From positions 62,001-126,000 of the forward strand of contig CAWHYW010000013.1 in the NCBI GenBank assembly GCA_963833675.1: 64,000 nt of DNA. Direction: 5' to 3'. The notes beneath the pieces were generated by a model, which had not been told where the DNA came from, searched no databases, and saw only the letters and a program-made list of their open reading frames with translations. Shown here piece by piece: positions 21,504 through 30,237 of the stretch (positions are counted from its first letter, which is position 1; each line of letters starts with the position of its first letter). The translations under genes and the position numbers were made by a program. This DNA is from DASQDN01 sp963833675 (GTDB taxonomy: Bacteria > Acidobacteriota > Terriglobia > Bryobacterales > Bryobacteraceae).

Positions 21504-23216
21504 TCAGTTTTCGCCGCTGATCAATTGCGTCAACTTCTCACCGGCTATCGTCGTGTCCGGCGAAAGTGCCTTCGTGCCCCAAACTGCTGCGTTGCCCGTA
21601 AGGGTACCCGTTCCCCAAACTGCGGCACTACCCCAAAGCGTGCTCGAACCCCACATCGCTGCCTGTCCATCGACGAACACATTTGTCCCCCAGACCGCCG
21701 CGGTCCCCCAAACCGCAACAGTGCCCCACGTCGCTCCAGCCGAACTAATCACTCGCACCGAATTTGTGAGCGGATCGAATATAGCGGTTGGAGACGACGC
21801 GTTGCTGCCCTGATTTATGACATCTGCGCTGTTCAGGGCCGCCGCTACATCCAGATAGCCCGCGCCGATGGTGAAAATGTCGTATTGGCTGCTGTACTGG
21901 AAGTTAGTTGATGGATCTACCGCCGTGCTGGTCGCCGGAAACGATTTGCTTGATGTCTTCATCAATCTGGCTTTGATCGTGTCGGGGCTGAGAGTCCAGT
22001 CGCGATTGAGCATCAAGGCTGCCGCTCCGCTCACTACAGGAGCCGCCATGCTGGTCCCGCTGAGCTTGTAGTAATCGGCCGAATAGGTTTTGCTTGTGGT
22101 CTTTTGGTAATACGAAGACAGGATCTTGTTGGCTGTGGTGGAGCTCGATGAAACTTGGCTCTTGGATGCTACTAGCGAGATCACGCGATTGCCGGGAGCG
22201 ACAATATCCGGCTTCACGACATGGTCTATCAGCGTGGGCCCTTTAGAGCTATAACTCGCGATGAGATCATCGGCCCGTGAGGGGGTCATATTAGTTTTCA
22301 TCGCGCCAACGGTAATAACCAGCGGATCATTCGCTGGCGATGTGATGGTCGCGTACCCTGATGTGCTCTGGAAACGCCCTTCGTTTCCAGCCGCGACGAC
22401 CACCACGATTCCCGCTTTCCACGCCTTTTCGACGGCCTGACACAACGGGTCCTTGGTGTACGATTCTCGTACCGGCCGCCCCAGCGACAAATTGATGATG
22501 CGGATGTTGTGTGTGTTCTTTAACTGGATCGCTTTGTCGATTGCGGCGATGACTGCGCTATCCGTTCCGACGCCTTTGGCGTCGAGCACCCGTAGGTTTA
22601 TGAGTTTCGCATTCGGCGCGATTCCACGAAAGGTGGTGAAGTAGGTCGCACCAGTTGAGAGAGCCCCGTTCCCGGCCGCGATGCCGGCCACATGAGTTCC
22701 GTGTCCATATTGATCAGCGGTGCTTGAGGAGCCCTGGATGAAGCTCTGGTTGTAAACAACACGCGAAGAAGTGGGACTATTCGATGCAAGCAGATCACGA
22801 ACTTCCAAAAGTCCGCTGTCGATAATCGCGATCCCGACGCCAGTTCCGTCCCAGCCGTTGTCCCTTGCAAAGGAGGCGCCGACAGTTGGTCCGACATAAT
22901 CCAACGTCGCCATCACCTCCCGATCTGGCGACACGTACTCAACGTTAGGCATTCGAGACAGCCCCCGCAATGCCGCGGCGGGAAGACTGTAGACCGATGA
23001 CTTAATGAGACCCAGATCTGCCTTACGGCGACCGCCAAGGCTCGCAATATTTCTGTGCTCGTCGTCGGAAGCTGGATTTGTGAATTGAACGATAACATCC
23101 GTTACTCCGCTAGAATCTACATCCGGTAAATCCTGCGCAAGTTTGGGGGAAACGTTCTGGCTGAAAACGGGAGCGAGAAATAAAATTCCCGCTGCGAGAA
23201 TTCGACTGATTTTCAT
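21504..23216 (-). CDS. Secreted subtilisin-like protease S8-2 with WGT repeats
   Basis: Exported S8 protease of 570 residues with the same design as S8-1 and S8-3. A signal peptide ends near APVFSQ, and an I9-like propeptide follows (TDVIVQFTNPAS to NVEYVSPDRE). The catalytic domain has Asp133 (IIDSG), His172 (YGHGTHVAG), Asn278 and Ser389 (SGTSMAAP). Residues 495-548 hold a WGT repeat with Trp at 497, 503, 509, 522, 528, 534 and 546, and a short tail follows. The ATG at 23216 opens with MKISRILAAG. About 350 bases of leader, including a terminator-like hairpin for the upstream gene, separate it from HK2, so it probably starts its own transcript (S8-2, S8-1, HK1). Target proteins are unknown. 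Confidence 0.9.
   Translation of the reverse strand: MKISRILAAGILFLAPVFSQNVSPKLAQDLPDVDSSGVTDVIVQFTNPASDDEHRNIASLGGRRKADLGLIKSSVYSLPAAALRGLSRMPNVEYVSPDREVMATLDYVGPTVGASFARDNGWDGTGVGIAIIDSGLLEVRDLLASNSPTSSRVVYNQSFIQGSSSTADQYGHGTHVAGIAAGNGALSTGATYFTTFRGIAPNAKLINLRVLDAKGVGTDSAVIAAIDKAIQLKNTHNIRIINLSLGRPVRESYTKDPLCQAVEKAWKAGIVVVVAAGNEGRFQSTSGYATITSPANDPLVITVGAMKTNMTPSRADDLIASYSSKGPTLIDHVVKPDIVAPGNRVISLVASKSQVSSSSTTANKILSSYYQKTTSKTYSADYYKLSGTSMAAPVVSGAAALMLNRDWTLSPDTIKARLMKTSSKSFPATSTAVDPSTNFQYSSQYDIFTIGAGYLDVAAALNSADVINQGSNASSPTAIFDPLTNSVRVISSAGATWGTVAVWGTAAVWGTNVFVDGQAAMWGSSTLWGSAAVWGTGTLTGNAAVWGTKALSPDTTIAGEKLTQLISGEN
21573..21734 (-). repeat. WGT hexad repeat region of S8-2 (diverged)
   Basis: Six-residue units (AVWGTA type) with Trp spacing 6, 6, 13, 6, 6 and 12. 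The 13-residue step sits at the same place as a 13-residue step in S8-1, which points to a common ancestor of the two repeat tails. Confidence 0.8.
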
Positions 23217-23573
23217 CGCGAAAACCTCGGAATGACGATGTCGTGAAAATTTGCAGAAAATGTCGAGGCTGACGCCTGGTAGGGCTTCCGTCGTACAACG
23301 ACAAAAAAGGCGGAATGCCGCGTTGAAGTATCAACAACGCGGAATCCGTCAGGAATCTTTGTCATAAACTACAAACCTTAGAGCGGCGTCGGTAAACTGC
23401 GCTAGAACGCTAGCGGGTAGTACCAATGATGCCTTGGAATCCGGGAATCTGCTCTAGGAACTGGGTGGGGCTGGTGAAGGGATTTTGCGGGTAGCTAGCT
23501 GTCTATTACTTAGTGAAAGAATAAGAAAGGCACTTAGAGATGGACGTTCTCTGGGACGTTCCAAATATTTGAT
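23217..23573. other. Non-coding gap between HK2 and S8-2
   Basis: About 357 bases with no credible gene on either strand. It holds a terminator-like hairpin (23303-23348) and presumably the S8-2 promoter between that hairpin and 23217. I looked for a cyclic-di-GMP (GEMM) aptamer and did not find its conserved blocks. No clear -35/-10 pair was assigned. Confidence 0.6.
23303..23348 (-). terminator. Rho-independent terminator candidate downstream of HK2
   Basis: Read on the minus strand, CCGCGTTG (23342-23335), a 9-base loop and CAACGCGG (23325-23318) form a perfect 8-bp stem. It is extended by a CGG/CCG pair across a small internal loop and followed two bases later by six T. It would end transcription from HK2 before the S8-2 promoter. 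It could instead act as an attenuator for S8-2 if transcription reads through. Confidence 0.6.
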
Positions 23574-25745
23574 TTAGTTTGCGTTGAGGGCCGTCCGGAC
23601 CTTAGAAAGCAACTCGTCGCGGGTAAACGGCTTTTGTAGCCAGGCGATCCCGTCCGGGAATCGTCCCGCCGTAATCGACGGATGTTCAGTATACCCGGAA
23701 ACGTATAAAACTTTCAATTCCGGACGAACCCGCGCCAATTGCGCAGCGACATCTGGACCACTCATTCCGGGCATGACCACATCTGTTACGAGCAGGTCTA
23801 CGTCAGAGATATCTGATCTCGAGAGCCTTAGCGCATGGCCGACATCATCCAGAGCCATAACGTTATACCCGGCGCTTGTGAGGAAGGATTGGACTAACTG
23901 CCGGACCGCTCCCTCGTCTTCAATCACGAGAATTTTCTCCGATCCCTTGACTTGCACGGTTGCTAACTTGTCATGTGGCGACACGCTGGATCCCAATACG
24001 CAAGGAAGGTAAATCTCAAAGCTCGATCCAACTCCAATTTCGCTTTGGACGGCTAAAAAGCCTCCGCTTTGCTGGACGATGCCATACACCATTGAGAGTC
24101 CGAGGCCCGTCCCTTTTCCGCTCTCTTTCGTCGTAAAGAAGGGTTCGAAAATCTTCGCCTTCGTTTCGGGGTCCATGCCGCAACCGGTGTCTCGAACAGT
24201 GAGGACGGAGTATTGACCGCCCTCTCGTCCATGCACGGTAGCACGTGTATTGTCGACGACGGTATTGCCGGTCGAGATTACCAATTCTCCGCCGCCGGGC
24301 ATCGCGTCGCGCGCGTTGACGGCGAGATTCATAATTACCTGTTCCAGTTGATGATGGTCGGCGCGAACCGAGCCGATATTTCGGTCTAATTGCACCGAAA
24401 TCCGAATATTCTCGCCGATCAAACGCTTCAACATGCCTTCCATCCCCGAGACGACCTCATTCAGGTCGAGGATTTCCGGTTCGAGGATCTGCTTTCTCGT
24501 AAACGCGAGCAGACGCTGCGTCAGCGCCGATGCCCGCTCCCCGGCCTTAATCACTTCCGCCATGTTGCTCTTTGCATCGGCGTCTTTCAAATCGTCCGCC
24601 ACGATTTGGGCGAAGCCCAGGATGATAGTCAGCAGATTATTGAAGTCGTGCGCAACTCCGCCCGCGAGGCGCCCGATGGCGTCCATTTTTTGCGCCTGCC
24701 TCAACTGCTCGCCAAGTTCGAGCTTTTCGGTTACGTCTTTTAGATAGAAGGCGACACCTTCCAGTGACGGATTGACGTGAATTTCGAACCAGGCATTCAA
24801 TTCTGGGAAAAAACGTTCAGCGCTAACCGAGCGATACTGCGCCAACGCAGTGAGGACTTCTTCCCGAAATCCGGCTTCCGCCAGCTTCGGAAACAAGTCC
24901 CAAAGGACTTTTCCGACCGGATCTGTGTTATGGAAAAGACGAAACCGAGCTCGGTGATTTGCGTAGCTGATCAGAGAATCGGAGTTGATGGCGAAAACAC
25001 AATCCGTCGTGCTTTCGAGCACGGAATTCAGGCGTTTCGCGGCCTCCTCCAACTGTTGCCCATGCGCCCGGCCTTCCTCGAGGCGGTCTAGATAAAGACG
25101 GTAAGAACGATAGACCAGATAGATAATCGGCAGCGTCAAAATGGACGCCTGCCACCCTGCGCTCCGGGTGAGATATGTATACAATCCAACAACGCAGGCG
25201 CCGCCGAAATAGTAAGGAAAAGACCAGAAATAGCAGGTCCGCCAGGTTTCTACGATGGATTTATTTTCCGTCAGAGCAATAATCGTCGTCACCGTCAACG
25301 TATTGGCAACGAAGAACGTCGCCGCGGCAAGAGCAAGCCGCGCGGGTAGCGGAAAATCGGGCGTCACCCAGGTGGGAGCGATATAGGCGAAGTGAGTTGA
25401 GATGGTCGCAATCACCAGGCTGGAAACGTTAAAGCTGAGGTGAATCAGCTTAGGTCTTTCCTTCGTGAGCCAGAACGACTGGACAAACGGGGCCGCGATC
25501 GCGATGATCAGGGTCTCTGGAAGGCTCAGTTCGATGATGCCGATCAGGAGAAATAAAAACAGCACCGACATCGTGCCGCGGATCCCCGGCAGGTTGATTT
25601 TCAATCCGGAAGCCAGGAGCGCGAGGACGAGGTATGCTGCGAATCGAAAAGGATCGGCAGGGTGGAACTGAGGTAAATTACGCGCTAGCGAGAGCAGCCC
25701 GGCGGTGAAGATCAGAATGAGGTAAGCCTTAGCTTTTAAGGACAT
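23574..25745 (-). CDS. Membrane hybrid histidine kinase HK2 (TM sensor, PAS, HisKA, ATPase, receiver)
   Basis: Intact sensor kinase, 723 residues from the ATG at 25745 (MSLKAKAYLIL); an in-frame TTG at 25781 would add 12. Residue numbers here count from that TTG. It has six or seven N-terminal membrane segments, a coiled linker at about 225-250, a PAS-like domain (LNSVLESTTDCVFAINSD), His378 in GGVAHDFNN, ATPase boxes (NLAVNARDAMPGGG, VRDTGCGMD, GKGTGLGLSMVYG) and a C-terminal receiver (LLVTDVVMPGMSGPDVA, QKPFTRDELLSKVR). The membrane domain is closely similar to HK1, for example GI(R/T)GTMSVLF. It lies downstream of S8-3 on the same strand, repeating the protease-then-kinase order. The signal sensed is unknown. 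Confidence 0.9.
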   Translation of the reverse strand: MSLKAKAYLILIFTAGLLSLARNLPQFHPADPFRFAAYLVLALLASGLKINLPGIRGTMSVLFLFLLIGIIELSLPETLIIAIAAPFVQSFWLTKERPKLIHLSFNVSSLVIATISTHFAYIAPTWVTPDFPLPARLALAAATFFVANTLTVTTIIALTENKSIVETWRTCYFWSFPYYFGGACVVGLYTYLTRSAGWQASILTLPIIYLVYRSYRLYLDRLEEGRAHGQQLEEAAKRLNSVLESTTDCVFAINSDSLISYANHRARFRLFHNTDPVGKVLWDLFPKLAEAGFREEVLTALAQYRSVSAERFFPELNAWFEIHVNPSLEGVAFYLKDVTEKLELGEQLRQAQKMDAIGRLAGGVAHDFNNLLTIILGFAQIVADDLKDADAKSNMAEVIKAGERASALTQRLLAFTRKQILEPEILDLNEVVSGMEGMLKRLIGENIRISVQLDRNIGSVRADHHQLEQVIMNLAVNARDAMPGGGELVISTGNTVVDNTRATVHGREGGQYSVLTVRDTGCGMDPETKAKIFEPFFTTKESGKGTGLGLSMVYGIVQQSGGFLAVQSEIGVGSSFEIYLPCVLGSSVSPHDKLATVQVKGSEKILVIEDEGAVRQLVQSFLTSAGYNVMALDDVGHALRLSRSDISDVDLLVTDVVMPGMSGPDVAAQLARVRPELKVLYVSGYTEHPSITAGRFPDGIAWLQKPFTRDELLSKVRTALNAN

Positions 25746-25873
25746 ATCTCCGCCGGCGCGATAGTAGGTCGGCTTGCTCAAACGAAAACGCGTCTGAGTT
25801 AAAGCACCGTTCGCTCGAATAAAACCAGCGTCTTTCTATTAATTCCAAAGAATAGCAAATATCATAACATCTC

Positions 25874-27586
25874 CTAAAGATCTCCGTTTTCGTCAGACAT
25901 CAATCCTTCGGGGTTCGAAGTGCCCCACATTGCGGCGGTGCCCCACATGGCCGCCGTCCCCCACATCGCCGCGGTTGCGTTCGGGGAGAAAGTTCCCCAC
26001 ATCGCAGCCGTCCCCCACATGGCCGCTGTCCCCCACATCGCGGCCGTGCCCCACATCGCCGCGGTTCCCCACACGGCTGCGGAAGCTTGAACCACTGACA
26101 CCGTCCGCGAGGCGGCATTATATGTCGCAACCGGCGAGTCGGCCACACCGCTCGCCATCGATGAGTCTTTCAGCGCAGCCGTAATATCCAGGTAACCCGC
26201 GCCTACAGTAAATGCATCCGATTTGCTCCGATACGTAACACCTGTCGTGGGGTCGGTGGAAACCATATCGACTGGCAACTGTTTGAACGCGTTCTTCATC
26301 AGCCGGTATTTGATCTGGTCCGGAGTCAATCGCGGATTCTGCTGCAGAAGCAATGCGGCGGCCCCGCTCACTGCTGCGGCCGCCATACTCGTACCGCTGA
26401 GCTGAAAATAGGTGGATTTCGCCGATCCGGAAGTTCCGAAGAGCCACGCTGGGACGACGTTGCCGGGATACATGCCGGAAAGTGTGGATGCCTGGGACAG
26501 CAGCGAAACGACGGCGTTGCCGGGCGCAACCAGATCAGGCTTTACGACATGGTCTACGGCAGTGGGTCCTTTCGAGCTGTAGGTCGCAATCTTGTCATCG
26601 GACCGGTTCGCCGACCCGACGGTATTCATCGCTCCAACCGTGATCACTTTCGGATGGTTGCCGGGCGCTGTGATGGTGCCGTACCCTTTTGTCCCGAACT
26701 GATCGTTTCGACCTTCATTTCCTGCGGCCGCCACCACGACAATGCCGGCTTGCCATGCTTTCTCGACTGCTCGGCACAGCGGATCCGTGAGGTAGGATTC
26801 GTAAACCGGTCGGCCAATGGAAAGATTCAGGATTCGAATGTTGTAGACGTTCCTCAGCTCGATTGCCTTATTGATGGCCTGGATTACAGCGCTGTCGGTG
26901 CCTTCCCCGTTTCGATCGAGGACGCGGAAAGAGACCAGATGGGCTCCCGGAGCAATACCCCGCACCTGGACCGTTCCTCCCCCCGTCTGTGAGGACAAGC
27001 CATTCCCCGCGATAATTCCCGCCACGTGCGTTCCGTGACCGTAATCGTCACCAGCGTTCTGCTCGTTTTTCAGGAAGCTGGCTGAGTATCGAACTCGCTT
27101 TCCTGTCGAATTCAAGTCCGCATGCTCATCTACGCCGCTATCGAGAACGGCAATCCCGATGCCTGTGCCAATAAGACCGAACGTCTGGCTGGCGGCCTGG
27201 GCGCCCGCCGTTATCCATCCGTAATCGAGAGTGCCGTTGAACGAAGTCGACCGCAATTTCCGGTCCGGACGAACCGCAACCACATCCGGATCGTCAGCGA
27301 GCGACGCAAGATTCCGTCCGGAAGTCGTTACTACTTCCGACCGCAACGAAGGTATTGACGCTTTCAGTGAGGAGTTGGTGTGGCGAAGCTTGCCTGCGCG
27401 ATCGGCCGCTACGCGATCATATGCTTCTTCACGATATTCGACAATAACGTCAACGTCGTCGCCCGGGTGCGTCATGTTGAGGTCCGGCGAGAGTTTCGGA
27501 CCGCCGCCGGCAAATGAAAGTTGGGATAAAGAAATTGTCAGTAAAGAAGTGACAACGGCGGTCCGGGTAAAAATAGATAAGTACAT
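25874..27586 (-). CDS. Secreted subtilisin-like protease S8-3 with perfect WGT hexad repeats
   Basis: Exported S8 protease, 570 residues from the ATG at 27586 (MYLSIFTRTAVV). A TTG at 27601 is possible but gives a poorer signal peptide. An I9-like propeptide leads to the catalytic domain with Asp149 (VLDSG), His184 (YGHGTHVAG), Asn290 and Ser400 (SGTSMAAAA). The C-terminal region is a nearly exact tandem of AAMWGT: five units, one FSPNAT unit of the same length, three more units, then an acidic tail (SDENGDL). A short CGCCA/TGGCG hairpin (27605-27618) lies just upstream of the start. HK2 follows on the same strand. It is the least diverged repeat of the three paralogues. Function beyond proteolysis is not known. 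Confidence 0.9.
   Translation of the reverse strand: MYLSIFTRTAVVTSLLTISLSQLSFAGGGPKLSPDLNMTHPGDDVDVIVEYREEAYDRVAADRAGKLRHTNSSLKASIPSLRSEVVTTSGRNLASLADDPDVVAVRPDRKLRSTSFNGTLDYGWITAGAQAASQTFGLIGTGIGIAVLDSGVDEHADLNSTGKRVRYSASFLKNEQNAGDDYGHGTHVAGIIAGNGLSSQTGGGTVQVRGIAPGAHLVSFRVLDRNGEGTDSAVIQAINKAIELRNVYNIRILNLSIGRPVYESYLTDPLCRAVEKAWQAGIVVVAAAGNEGRNDQFGTKGYGTITAPGNHPKVITVGAMNTVGSANRSDDKIATYSSKGPTAVDHVVKPDLVAPGNAVVSLLSQASTLSGMYPGNVVPAWLFGTSGSAKSTYFQLSGTSMAAAAVSGAAALLLQQNPRLTPDQIKYRLMKNAFKQLPVDMVSTDPTTGVTYRSKSDAFTVGAGYLDITAALKDSSMASGVADSPVATYNAASRTVSVVQASAAVWGTAAMWGTAAMWGTAAMWGTAAMWGTFSPNATAAMWGTAAMWGTAAMWGTSNPEGLMSDENGDL
25923..26084 (-). repeat. 18-bp tandem repeat encoding AAMWGT units in S8-3
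   Basis: Eight 18-bp units beginning CCCCACA on the plus strand start at 25923, 25941, 25959, 25995, 26013, 26031, 26049 and 26067. One 18-base spacer at 25977-25994 keeps the register. Most unit differences fall at third codon positions, so the peptide repeat is conserved while the DNA drifts. Confidence 0.9.
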
Positions 27587-27787
27587 GCGCACCTCGAGCA
27601 AGACGCCATCGCTGGCGATGAATAATCTTGCAAATCTCCGTTATGTGAATTTGATCGGATTTCTTGAGGCGGATAAGTTTAGGACAGAGTCCCAAATCTT
27701 TGGAGAAACGCGCTCTAGGGCGCCTAAGGTGAAAGGCCTTACAAGAGGATTCTCATCTGCGGCTATGGGGGATATACGGGGGTAAAG

Positions 27788-28621
27788 CTATCGATTATCG
27801 ATCCCGATTGAGGTGGAATCGATTTGATTGTCTCGGGGAATCTGCAACTTCTGAACGGCGATTACAAGCTTTTTGGTGTATGGGTGCTGCGGCGCCGAGA
27901 GCAGATCCCTAACGGGTCCGCATTCGACAATCTGCCCTTCGTGCAGAATGGCGATCCGGTGACACAACGCCGCTACTGAGGGGAGGTCGTGCGAAATAAA
28001 CAACACGCTCATGTTGCGTTCCCGATTGATCCTTCCGATTAGGTGCAGAACCTCCTGCTGTGTGATTACATCGAGCGCGCTCGTGGCCTCATCCGCGATC
28101 AGCAGCGACGGCGAGTGCAAAAGAGCCATTACAATCAGGATTCGCTGCGCCTGCCCAATACTGATCTGGGCAGGGAAACGACGCAGAAAAGCCTCCTCCC
28201 CGGGCAGACCGCAGGACGTAAGAAGTTGCTTTACCCGCGCCTCTTGCCCCGACCAACTCTCCTTCGAGTGCGCGTTCCAGGCTTCGTTCAATTGCGTTCC
28301 GATGCGAAGGGCCGGATTCAATGCACCGGAAGCGCCCTGCGGAACCAAACTAATCAGACGTCCCCGGACATCGCGCATCTGGCGCTCCGTATACGGAAGC
28401 ACGTCGATTCCGTTCAGCACAACACTGCCGCGAACGCGGGCGCCCGTATGTCGCAGAAGGCCCAGAATCGCCAAGGCGAGCGTGCTTTTGCCCGAGCCGC
28501 TTTCTCCAACGAATCCGAGAATCTCTCCGGAGCGAACTTCAACATTGATGCCGCGCAGGACATCGCCCTTTTGCGGGTAGTCCACCCAGAGTTCTGCGCA
28601 AAGGGTAGTATTTGGCCCCAC
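27788..28621 (-). CDS. ABC transporter ATPase, oligopeptide/nickel (DppF/OppF-like) type
   Basis: ATP-binding subunit of 277 residues from a GTG at 28621 that overlaps the stop of the binding-protein gene by one base. A longer reading from 28672 would overlap that gene by 52 bases. It shows Walker A GESGSGKST, Q-loop LVPQGASGALNP, signature SIGQAQRIL, Walker B LLIADEATSALD, and H-loop FISHDLPSVAALC. The C-terminal PQHPYTKKLV is the mark of peptide-type ATPases. It is the last gene of a permease-permease-binding-protein-ATPase operon. Such importers usually have two different ATPases. Only one is present here, so it would work as a homodimer or borrow a partner. Confidence 0.88.
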   Translation of the reverse strand: MGPNTTLCAELWVDYPQKGDVLRGINVEVRSGEILGFVGESGSGKSTLALAILGLLRHTGARVRGSVVLNGIDVLPYTERQMRDVRGRLISLVPQGASGALNPALRIGTQLNEAWNAHSKESWSGQEARVKQLLTSCGLPGEEAFLRRFPAQISIGQAQRILIVMALLHSPSLLIADEATSALDVITQQEVLHLIGRINRERNMSVLFISHDLPSVAALCHRIAILHEGQIVECGPVRDLLSAPQHPYTKKLVIAVQKLQIPRDNQIDSTSIGIDNR

Positions 28622-30237
28622 TAGCGAGCGCTCCGCCGATCCGTTGTGAGCCGGAGGCGTTCCACATTCCAATACAGGTGCGGAGGAAGAGCGGACGGAG
28701 CTGCGTTAACCACAGCACTCGATACCGCCAGCAGAACATTTGGATGGACGAGATAAACAATCGGGGTTTGCTCGGAAACGATCTCCTGGACCTTATCAAA
28801 TGCGGCTTTGCGCAATTGTAAATCTGCCGTGGTCGCCTGCTTCTTCATAAGCTGATCGATCTCGGCCTCCCACGGAGTTGCCGGCGATTTCTGCCCCGGA
28901 TTCCAGGCATGATGCGTGCTCGAGCTCAACCAAATGTTCATCTGCGTGTTTGGATCGAGTTCAACATTCGAAAAACCAAGCAAGCATGCTTCATATTGCT
29001 GCGATTTCATGATCCTCTCGATTAAGGACTGAAATTCAAGCGGGGTGAAATTGACCTGAATGCCGATCTTCTTCAGGTCCTGCTGCAGCAAGGTCCCCAG
29101 TTGACTTCGAGTTTTCGAGCCCGCATTCGTAATCAGCGAGAACTCCACGGCATTCCCGCTTCGGTCCCGAAGTGTCTGTCCATCGAGTCGAAACCCGTCC
29201 TGTTCCAGGAGCCGACGAGCCTGCTGCGAGTCGTACGCATGAGGACGCACTCGGGAGTTAACCCAAACATGATTGCTTGGTGAGACCGGTCCGGCTGCCG
29301 CCCGAGCGTATCCGTAATAAGCAAGCCGCACCATGTCGGCGCGCTGGATTGCGGCAGAAATGGCTCGTCGAAATTTTTGTGACTGGAACCATTTTCGCTT
29401 ATAGTCGGCAATCGGAGCATGGGCACTCTGGTTGAACCACATGAACTCGGAGTCGAGCGACGGCCCGGCGTCGACCACTGCTTTCGGCATTTCCTTCTGA
29501 AGACGCCGGAAAGGCTCGGGCTCCAGTTTGTCGATGAAATGTACCTCACCTCGACGAAATCGCAGCAACTCATTCTCCCGGTTGGATTGGATGTCGAGCC
29601 GAACCGAATCGAGGTAGGGCAGGGGCTTGCCTCCGCTATCCGATTTCCAATAATTCGGATTTCGCCGCAGAAGAACATACTGGCCAGCCTTGTAATCGGA
29701 CAAGAAAAATGGCCCGAGAGACGCTTTCTCCTTCTGTGGCGACCGTGATGACGAAAGATTCAATTGGTCGAACAGGAACTCCACACTAGGCAGCGGTTGG
29801 GCGAACGAAATAGATACGGCGTAACGTCCGCTGGATGCGGTTTTTATCTGCCCGCCGCCGGAGCGGAATTCGTCTGCTGTTGCGGATACCAGTTTCGGAT
29901 CGCTGATCCGCCGGAAAGTCGTCATCACGTCCTCCGCATCGAAAGGCGTTCCGTCCGAATATCGAATGCCGCTCCGCAAAACGAAATCGATGCGTTTCCC
30001 GGAATCCGAAATTTTCCACGATTGCGCGAGTTCCGGTTCGAGTTTCTGGGTCACTCGATTGAATCGGATCAGCACACCACCCGTGAGATATCGAATTGTT
30101 TCAGAGACATCCTCGTTCGCCAGCAGGGGATCGAAGGTCTTCGGATCGGACCTGAGACAAAAGCGAAGCTCACCGTCGGCAATCGCGTTTATTGTCAGGA
30201 CGACAGCTGCTACAACCAGCCGGGTGGCTACTCCCAT
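28621..30237 (-). CDS. Peptide-type ABC transporter substrate-binding protein (family 5)
   Basis: Extracytoplasmic solute-binding protein of 538 residues (SBP_bac_5 family). The ATG at 30237 gives MGVATRLVVAAVVLTINAIA, a plausible signal peptide, and overlaps the permease stop by about 10 bases. The longer frame from 30312 adds an unlikely leader. Typical blocks are RSDPKTFDPLLANEDVSE, SGIRYSDGTPFDAEDVMTTF and NPNYWK. The C-terminal part carries IVYLVHPNVLLAVSS. There is no lipobox Cys, so it is probably periplasmic. Peptides are the common ligands of this family, but nickel, sugars and others occur, and the pocket cannot be read by eye. Confidence 0.87.
   Translation of the reverse strand: MGVATRLVVAAVVLTINAIADGELRFCLRSDPKTFDPLLANEDVSETIRYLTGGVLIRFNRVTQKLEPELAQSWKISDSGKRIDFVLRSGIRYSDGTPFDAEDVMTTFRRISDPKLVSATADEFRSGGGQIKTASSGRYAVSISFAQPLPSVEFLFDQLNLSSSRSPQKEKASLGPFFLSDYKAGQYVLLRRNPNYWKSDSGGKPLPYLDSVRLDIQSNRENELLRFRRGEVHFIDKLEPEPFRRLQKEMPKAVVDAGPSLDSEFMWFNQSAHAPIADYKRKWFQSQKFRRAISAAIQRADMVRLAYYGYARAAAGPVSPSNHVWVNSRVRPHAYDSQQARRLLEQDGFRLDGQTLRDRSGNAVEFSLITNAGSKTRSQLGTLLQQDLKKIGIQVNFTPLEFQSLIERIMKSQQYEACLLGFSNVELDPNTQMNIWLSSSTHHAWNPGQKSPATPWEAEIDQLMKKQATTADLQLRKAAFDKVQEIVSEQTPIVYLVHPNVLLAVSSAVVNAAPSALPPHLYWNVERLRLTTDRRSAR

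Noticed and set aside
23217..23573. A cyclic-di-GMP riboswitch upstream of S8-2, suggested by the HD-GYP-like sensor
   Set aside because: The conserved GEMM blocks (the GCACxxGGCAAACC-like and GGxACGCAAAG-like segments) were not found on either strand.
25923..26084. Regular 18-bp repeats that might suggest a CRISPR array
   Set aside because: The units are contiguous with no unique spacers and encode the AAMWGT peptide repeat in frame with a subtilase.
27602..27787. Riboswitch or terminator between the ABC ATPase and S8-3
   Set aside because: Only a 5-bp hairpin (27605-27618) is evident, with no T-tract and no recognisable aptamer.
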